A stretch of 37,030 nucleotides of DNA from an uncultured Prevotella sp. (GTDB taxonomy: Bacteria > Bacteroidota > Bacteroidia > Bacteroidales > Bacteroidaceae), in the NCBI GenBank assembly GCA_937877685.1, contig CALFGU010000085.1:1-37030 (forward strand), read 5' to 3'. The notes below the pieces were generated by a model that was given only the letters and a program-made list of their open reading frames with translations, was not told where the DNA came from and ran no database searches. A program made the translations under genes and the position numbers. Position 1 is the stretch's first letter. Each line of letters starts with the position of its first letter. Of the stretch, positions 32,586 to 37,030 are shown one piece after another.

Positions 32586-32642
32586 CTAAGTCTCACTTAA
32601 TTAAAATTATAAGTGACTTAAGAAAAATTCTTAGTAACTTAA
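32586..32642. repeat. Array C of 21-bp palindromic units (three copies, mixed polarity)
   Basis: Cores start at 32586 (CTAAGTCTCACTTAA), 32607 (TTATAAGTGACTTAA) and 32628 (TTCTTAGTAACTTAA), exactly 21 bp apart. The first has the CTC centre of array A. The other two are degenerate and read closer to the array B strand (AAGTGACTTAAG). Spacers are A/T-rich. The array ends 26 nt before the ftsE start, so it may overlap the ftsE promoter. Confidence 0.82.
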
Positions 32643-32668
32643 TTTTTCCTAAAATAGGTATATTTGCT

Positions 32669-33343
32669 ATGCTCATTAATTTTGTTGACGCTACAATTAA
32701 TATTGAAGAACGTGAGATATTACAAAATGTAAACTTCTCTGCTTCTGAAAATGACTTTATATATATTGTCGGAAAAGTAGGTTCGGGTAAAAGTTCCTTA
32801 TTGAAATCCCTATATGGTGAATTGCCAATCAAAGGAACCGCTACACAAATCTTGGAATATGATTTGATGAAAATGAAGCAACATCATCTTCCAGACCTTC
32901 GACGAGAACTGGGGATTGTTTTCCAAGACTTTCAACTTTTAGCAGATTATACGGTTTACGAAAATCTTGATTTCGTTCTTCGAGTTACTGATTGGGACAA
33001 AAACGATAGAGGTCCCCGAATTTCTGAAGTATTGAAAGCAGTAGGCATTTCAGATAAAGCAAATAACTATCCACATGAACTTTCGGGTGGCGAACAACAA
33101 CGTGTGGCAATTGCGCGTGCACTTCTTAACTCACCCAAGATTATTTTGGCGGATGAACCCACAGGTAATTTGGATAAAGAAACGAGTGACATGATAATGA
33201 CCATCCTAAAGGATATTAATAAACAAGGAACCGCGGTGATAATGATAACTCACAATTTGAATCTCATTACCGATTATCCAGGTACGGCAATATATAAATG
33301 TGAGAATGGAAAGATTCTTCCTCTCACTACAATTATACAGTAA
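32669..33343 (+). CDS. ftsE: FtsE-type ABC transporter ATP-binding protein
   Basis: Cytosolic ATPase that with the membrane partner FtsX controls peptidoglycan hydrolysis at the division site. Walker A is GKVGSGKSSLLKSL near residues 32-45. The Q-loop (VFQDFQLL), signature LSGGEQQRVAIARAL near 137-151, and Walker B IILADEPTGNLD follow. 224 aa matches FtsE. No ftsX is adjacent; the following genes are lysC (19 nt) and lysA, so the three share a transcript. FtsE rather than LolD is favoured by the family-like sequence and the wall-precursor context, but a LolD-like role cannot be excluded. Confidence 0.85.
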   Translation: MLINFVDATINIEEREILQNVNFSASENDFIYIVGKVGSGKSSLLKSLYGELPIKGTATQILEYDLMKMKQHHLPDLRRELGIVFQDFQLLADYTVYENLDFVLRVTDWDKNDRGPRISEVLKAVGISDKANNYPHELSGGEQQRVAIARALLNSPKIILADEPTGNLDKETSDMIMTILKDINKQGTAVIMITHNLNLITDYPGTAIYKCENGKILPLTTIIQ

Positions 33344-33362
33344 AAACATAAATTAATTCAAT

Positions 33363-34679
33363 ATGAAAGTTCTCAAATTTGGTGGTACTTCTGTAGGTAC
33401 TCCTTCGCGTATGAAGGAAGTTTCACAACTCATCACAGAAGATAAGCAACAAAAAATCGTAGTGCTCTCTGCTATGTCGGGCACAACAAACACATTGGTT
33501 GAAATTGCCGATTACCTGAAGAAGGGTAATAAGGAAGCAGCCAATAATGTGATAAATAAGTTGCGTACGAAGTATATGGAGCACGTAAAAGAACTCTATT
33601 CAAATCAAGAATGGTTAGCTAAAACGTCTGACTTCCTTGAAGATGAATTCATGTATTTGCATTCTTTCTCTGGAACTGATTTCACCGAAACTACGGAAAA
33701 GACAATTCTTGCTCAAGGCGAAATGATGTCAACCAACATGGTGACAAATTACCTTAAGGAAATTGGGGTGAAGGTGAAGTTGATTCCCGCGCTTGACTAT
33801 ATGAAGACGGATAAGAATAGCGAACCCGACATGAAGTATATTGAGGAAAACCTCAAGAACATTCTGAACGAAAATCCTGACTATGACCTTTACATCACTC
33901 AAGGCTTCATTTGTCGCGATTATGAAGGAAAGGTTGATAACCTTCAGCGTGGAGGATCTGACTATACCGCCAGTTTGATTGGTGCAGTTCTGGGCGCTGA
34001 TGAAATTCAGATTTGGACGGATATTGACGGCATGCACAACAATGACCCTCGTATTGTTGATAACACACAACCCGTTCGCCAACTTCATTTTGATGAAGCC
34101 GCAGAATTGGCTTACTTTGGCGCAAAGATTCTTCACCCCACTTGTGTGCAACCTGCTCGTTTTGCTGGTGTTCCTGTGCGTCTTTTGAACACTATGGACC
34201 CCAAGGCGCCTGGCACGCTTATCAATAACGAAATGGAGTTTGGTAAGATAAAGGCGATTGCGGCAAAAGACAATATTACGGCAATTAAGATTGTTAGTAG
34301 TCGTATGCTTCTTGCTACAGGTTTCCTCCGTAAGGTGTTTGAAATTTTTGAAACCTACAAGACAAGCATTGATATGGTCACTACTTCAGAAGTGGGCGTG
34401 AGTCTCTCTATCGATAACAATAGTCGTATTTACCCCATTGTTGAAGAGTTGAAGAAGTATGGCACAGTTGAAGTAGATGAAGACATGTGCATTATCTGCG
34501 TTGTGGGCGACTTACAATGGAATAATGTAGGTTTTGAAGCAAAGGTGACAAATGCTCTTGCTGACATCCCCGTACGCATGATTTCTTATGGTGGTTCGGA
34601 ACACAACATCTCGTTCCTCATTAAGGGCGAAGACAAGAATGCTGCGCTTAAGGCATTGAGTAAGACGCTTTTTAACTAA
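33363..34679 (+). CDS. lysC: Aspartate kinase (monofunctional)
   Basis: First enzyme of the aspartate family (lysine, diaminopimelate, threonine, methionine): phosphorylates aspartate. The N-terminus MKVLKFGGTSVGTPSRM is diagnostic. RGGSDYTASLIGAVLGADEIQIWTDIDGM near residues 197-222 and HPTCVQPARFAGVPVRLLN are catalytic-domain blocks. Two ACT regulatory segments follow (SSRMLLATGFLRKVFEIFE, VVGDLQWNNVGFEAKV), so feedback inhibition by an end product is expected. 438 aa is normal for a single-function kinase. lysA starts 6 nt after its stop, indicating a lysine/DAP operon. Confidence 0.95.
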   Translation: MKVLKFGGTSVGTPSRMKEVSQLITEDKQQKIVVLSAMSGTTNTLVEIADYLKKGNKEAANNVINKLRTKYMEHVKELYSNQEWLAKTSDFLEDEFMYLHSFSGTDFTETTEKTILAQGEMMSTNMVTNYLKEIGVKVKLIPALDYMKTDKNSEPDMKYIEENLKNILNENPDYDLYITQGFICRDYEGKVDNLQRGGSDYTASLIGAVLGADEIQIWTDIDGMHNNDPRIVDNTQPVRQLHFDEAAELAYFGAKILHPTCVQPARFAGVPVRLLNTMDPKAPGTLINNEMEFGKIKAIAAKDNITAIKIVSSRMLLATGFLRKVFEIFETYKTSIDMVTTSEVGVSLSIDNNSRIYPIVEELKKYGTVEVDEDMCIICVVGDLQWNNVGFEAKVTNALADIPVRMISYGGSEHNISFLIKGEDKNAALKALSKTLFN

Positions 34680-34685
34680 AAGTAT

Positions 34686-35876
34686 ATGGCATTTAATTTT
34701 TACGAAGGGGTAACGCTTCAACAGCTTCAGAAAATTGAACGCGAAGTAGGTCCTTTCTATTACTATAATACGTCATTGCTTCGTCAAACTCTTGACGCTA
34801 TCCGTAAGGAACTATCTGCAACGCCTCATTTCCACGCTCACTATGCAATCAAGGCGAATGCCAACCCCGAACTACTCACATTAGTCCGAAAGGCTGGATT
34901 AGGGGTGGATTGCGTCAGTGGTGGTGAAGTGCAACGGGCGTTAGAAGTTGGTTTTGCACCTAAAGGCATTGTTTTTGCAGGTGTAGGTAAAAGTGACCGA
35001 GAAATTCGTACGGCACTCCAAGCGGGCATCAGTTGCTTCAATGTAGAAAGTCTGCCCGAGATGGAAGTCATCAACGAACTAGCCAAGCAACTCCATGTTA
35101 AAGCACGCTTAGCCTTTCGCGTAAATCCCAATGTCGATGCACACACGCATGAGAAGATAACAACGGGACTTCATGAAAATAAGTTCGGACTTGCCATGGA
35201 AGACCTTATACCCGCCATCCGCCTTTGCAACGAACTTGAAGCGGTGGAATACGTGGGACTCCACTTCCACATCGGTTCGCAAATCCTGGACCTCTCCGTC
35301 TACGAAGCACTATGCAACCGCATCAACGAAATTCAATTGCAACTCGAAGCCGAAGGTATTCATACGCAAAGCATCAACGTAGGAGGCGGTCTGGGGATTG
35401 ATTATGACCATCCCGATCACAATCCAATTCCTAATTTCAACGCCTACTTTAAGGTGTTCAAAGACAATCTTGAAATCCGAAACGGTCAACAAGTGCACTT
35501 TGAACTGGGCAGAAGCATCGTCGCACAATGTGGCGCATTGGTGTCATCGGTATTGTATGTGAAGCAGGGACACACCAAGAATTTCCTTATTGTTGACGCT
35601 GGGTTTACTGAACTCATCCGTCCCGCAATGTACGGAAGTCTGCATTTCACCGAAAACATTACTGCCGAAGGTGCTCCTACGGCACAATATGACATCGTAG
35701 GTCCCATTTGCGAAAGTAGCGACGTATTTGCTAAAGATTACCCTCTTCCCACGTCACAGCGCGGTGACATCATCGTCTTCCGCTCAGCCGGTGCTTATGG
35801 CGAGGTGATGGCATCTACTTATAATTGTCGCACACTCCCATTAACATTTACAACAGAGCAACTACTTAATCAATAA
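34686..35876 (+). CDS. lysA: Diaminopimelate decarboxylase LysA
   Basis: PLP-dependent enzyme that converts meso-diaminopimelate to lysine. The PLP lysine is K56 in HYAIKANANPELL. Other landmarks are VDCVSGGEV, FAGVGKS, HFHIGSQI, INVGGGLGIDY, FELGRSIVAQCGALV and GPICESSD, the last including the catalytic Cys. At 396 aa it is typical. It follows lysC by 6 nt and precedes valS by 9 nt, so all four genes from ftsE to valS may be transcribed together. It controls the split of DAP between peptidoglycan and lysine. Confidence 0.96.
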   Translation: MAFNFYEGVTLQQLQKIEREVGPFYYYNTSLLRQTLDAIRKELSATPHFHAHYAIKANANPELLTLVRKAGLGVDCVSGGEVQRALEVGFAPKGIVFAGVGKSDREIRTALQAGISCFNVESLPEMEVINELAKQLHVKARLAFRVNPNVDAHTHEKITTGLHENKFGLAMEDLIPAIRLCNELEAVEYVGLHFHIGSQILDLSVYEALCNRINEIQLQLEAEGIHTQSINVGGGLGIDYDHPDHNPIPNFNAYFKVFKDNLEIRNGQQVHFELGRSIVAQCGALVSSVLYVKQGHTKNFLIVDAGFTELIRPAMYGSLHFTENITAEGAPTAQYDIVGPICESSDVFAKDYPLPTSQRGDIIVFRSAGAYGEVMASTYNCRTLPLTFTTEQLLNQ

Positions 35877-35885
35877 TTATAATTC

Positions 35886-37030
35886 ATGGAATTAGCTACT
35901 AAATATAGTCCCGATGCCGTAGAAGGCAAATGGTATCAATACTGGTTAGACAATAAACTTTTCAGTTCAAAACCCGATGGTCGTGAGGCCTACACCGTGG
36001 TGATTCCTCCACCCAATGTTACTGGTGTGCTCCACATGGGGCACATGCTCAACAACACCATTCAAGACATCCTCGTACGTCGTGCACGCATGGAGGGGAA
36101 GAATGCATGTTGGGTGCCGGGTACCGACCACGCTTCTATTGCAACCGAAGCAAAGGTAGTAAATCGCCTTGCTGAACGCGGTATTAAGAAGACCGACCTC
36201 ACCCGTGAAGAATTTTTGAAGCACGCATGGGAATGGACAGAAGAACATGGTGGAATTATTCTCAAGCAGTTGCGCCGTGTGGGGGCTTCTTGTGACTGGG
36301 ATCGTACTGCCTTCACTATGGACGATGAGCGTTCTGAAAGCGTCATCAAGGTGTTTGTCGACCTCTATAACAAGGGGTTGATTTACCGTGGCGTACGTAT
36401 GGTAAACTGGGACCCTGCGGCTCAAACCGCACTCTCAGATGAAGAAGTTATTTACAAGGAAGAAAATTCTAAACTCTACTATCTCCGTTACAAGGTAGAA
36501 GGTGACGCTGAAGGTCGTTATGCCGTTGTGGCAACAACACGCCCCGAAACTATCATGGGCGACACAGCTATGTGTATTAACCCCAACGACCCCAAGAACG
36601 AATGGCTCAAAGGCAAGCGCGTCATTGTGCCCATCGTAGGCCGTAGCATCCCCGTGATTGAGGACGAATATGTTGACGTAGAGTTTGGTACTGGTTGCCT
36701 CAAGGTGACTCCCGCTCACGACGTTAACGACTACATGCTCGGCGAGAAGTACAACCTCCCCTCTATCGACATTTTCAACGACAACGGCACCCTCTCTGAA
36801 GCCGCAGGCATGTACGTAGGCATGGACCGTTTCGACGTGCGCCGACAGATTGAGAAGGACCTTCAGGAAGCAGGACTCATGGAGAAGGTAGAACCCTACA
36901 CCAACAAGGTAGGTTGCTCCGAACGCACAGGTGTTGCTATCGAACCTAAACTCTCCATGCAATGGTTCCTCAAGATGCAACACTTTGCTGACCTCGCTTT
37001 GCCCCCCGTCATGAACGACGAACTCAAGTT
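35886..37030 (+). CDS. valS: Valyl-tRNA synthetase (5' part, runs off right edge)
   Basis: Class I aminoacyl-tRNA synthetase that charges tRNA-Val. It starts MELATKYSPDAVEGKWYQYW. The HIGH motif is PPPNVTGVLHMGHM near residue 48. PGTDHASIATE is the ValS form of the conserved block, and the editing domain shows TTRPETIMGDTAM and KVTPAHDVNDY. About 381 codons are present of roughly 875 expected; the KMSKS motif and the anticodon domain are beyond the edge. The start is 9 nt after lysA. Codon use shifts strongly to C-ending codons here, as in glnS, consistent with high expression rather than transfer. Confidence 0.96.
   Translation, partial: MELATKYSPDAVEGKWYQYWLDNKLFSSKPDGREAYTVVIPPPNVTGVLHMGHMLNNTIQDILVRRARMEGKNACWVPGTDHASIATEAKVVNRLAERGIKKTDLTREEFLKHAWEWTEEHGGIILKQLRRVGASCDWDRTAFTMDDERSESVIKVFVDLYNKGLIYRGVRMVNWDPAAQTALSDEEVIYKEENSKLYYLRYKVEGDAEGRYAVVATTRPETIMGDTAMCINPNDPKNEWLKGKRVIVPIVGRSIPVIEDEYVDVEFGTGCLKVTPAHDVNDYMLGEKYNLPSIDIFNDNGTLSEAAGMYVGMDRFDVRRQIEKDLQEAGLMEKVEPYTNKVGCSERTGVAIEPKLSMQWFLKMQHFADLALPPVMNDELK

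Noticed and set aside
32669..33343. LolD (lipoprotein export ATPase) instead of FtsE
   Set aside because: ATP-binding motifs alone cannot exclude it, but the overall length and the neighbouring wall-precursor genes favour FtsE. The doubt is kept in the entry.
34841..36425. Minus-strand open frames opposite lysA and valS, and 36435-36983 opposite valS
   Set aside because: They arise from codon bias of highly expressed genes on the other strand and have no recognisable domain.

Overview
The window looks like a chromosomal stretch from a Bacteroidales bacterium, most likely Prevotellaceae. The signs are lineage-typical families (DUF4270, DUF4293, a TamL-like lipoprotein, the Bacteroidetes omega subunit beside bamD, a panCD cluster with a short GT5-like gene), promoter boxes of the form TAnnTTTG with an upstream TTG, and an M60 mucinase-like secreted protein with a Prevotella-style C-terminal tail. 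Almost everything is core or housekeeping. No IS element, prophage, integrase, CRISPR array or restriction locus is visible.

Layout. Bases 1-825 are anomalous: an in-frame mosaic on the minus strand joins a piece I cannot name, a UDP-galactopyranose mutase (Glf) fragment and a MetK fragment of Firmicutes-like type, and it cuts off the 3' end of an OxyR gene. An assembly chimera is the simplest reading. From about 1.6 to 14.5 kb nearly all genes are on the minus strand: radical SAM/SPASM protein, a tiny Cys-rich membrane peptide, YycJ-like MBL hydrolase, TamL-like outer-membrane protein, RluA-family pseudouridine synthase, acyl-CoA synthetase with an XRE-cupin regulator, DUF1846, a sugar nucleotidyltransferase, a DUF4270 lipoprotein and a GT5-like short protein. 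From 14.86 to 25.4 kb most genes are on the plus strand: panC-panD, recQ, glnS, tgt, an LptF/LptG permease and a DEAD-box RNA helicase, with a minus-strand tRNA N6-methyltransferase between glnS and tgt. A large minus-strand M60 metallopeptidase follows, then a minus-strand SRP RNA plus tRNA-Thr unit. The right end is plus-strand: bamD, rpoZ, DUF4293, ssb, a phosphopantetheinyl transferase, ftsE, lysC, lysA and the start of valS.

Functional groups. Outer-membrane biogenesis: TamL-like, BamD, LptF/G. Translation and tRNA modification: RluA, GlnS, ValS, Tgt, TrmN6-like, tRNA-Thr, SRP RNA. Coenzyme A and carrier-protein supply: PanC, PanD, Sfp-type transferase. Lysine/diaminopimelate synthesis: LysC, LysA, with FtsE just upstream. 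DNA repair: RecQ, Ssb. Peroxide sensing: truncated OxyR.

The most unexplained structure is a dispersed family of short tandem arrays in three intergenic regions (7057-7180, 21383-21460, 32586-32642). Each unit is a 15-nt imperfect palindrome, about TTAAGTCTCACTTAA, followed by a 6-nt A/T tract. The units repeat at exactly 21 bp, two helical turns, so all dyads and A-tracts face the same side of the helix. I do not recognise this family.
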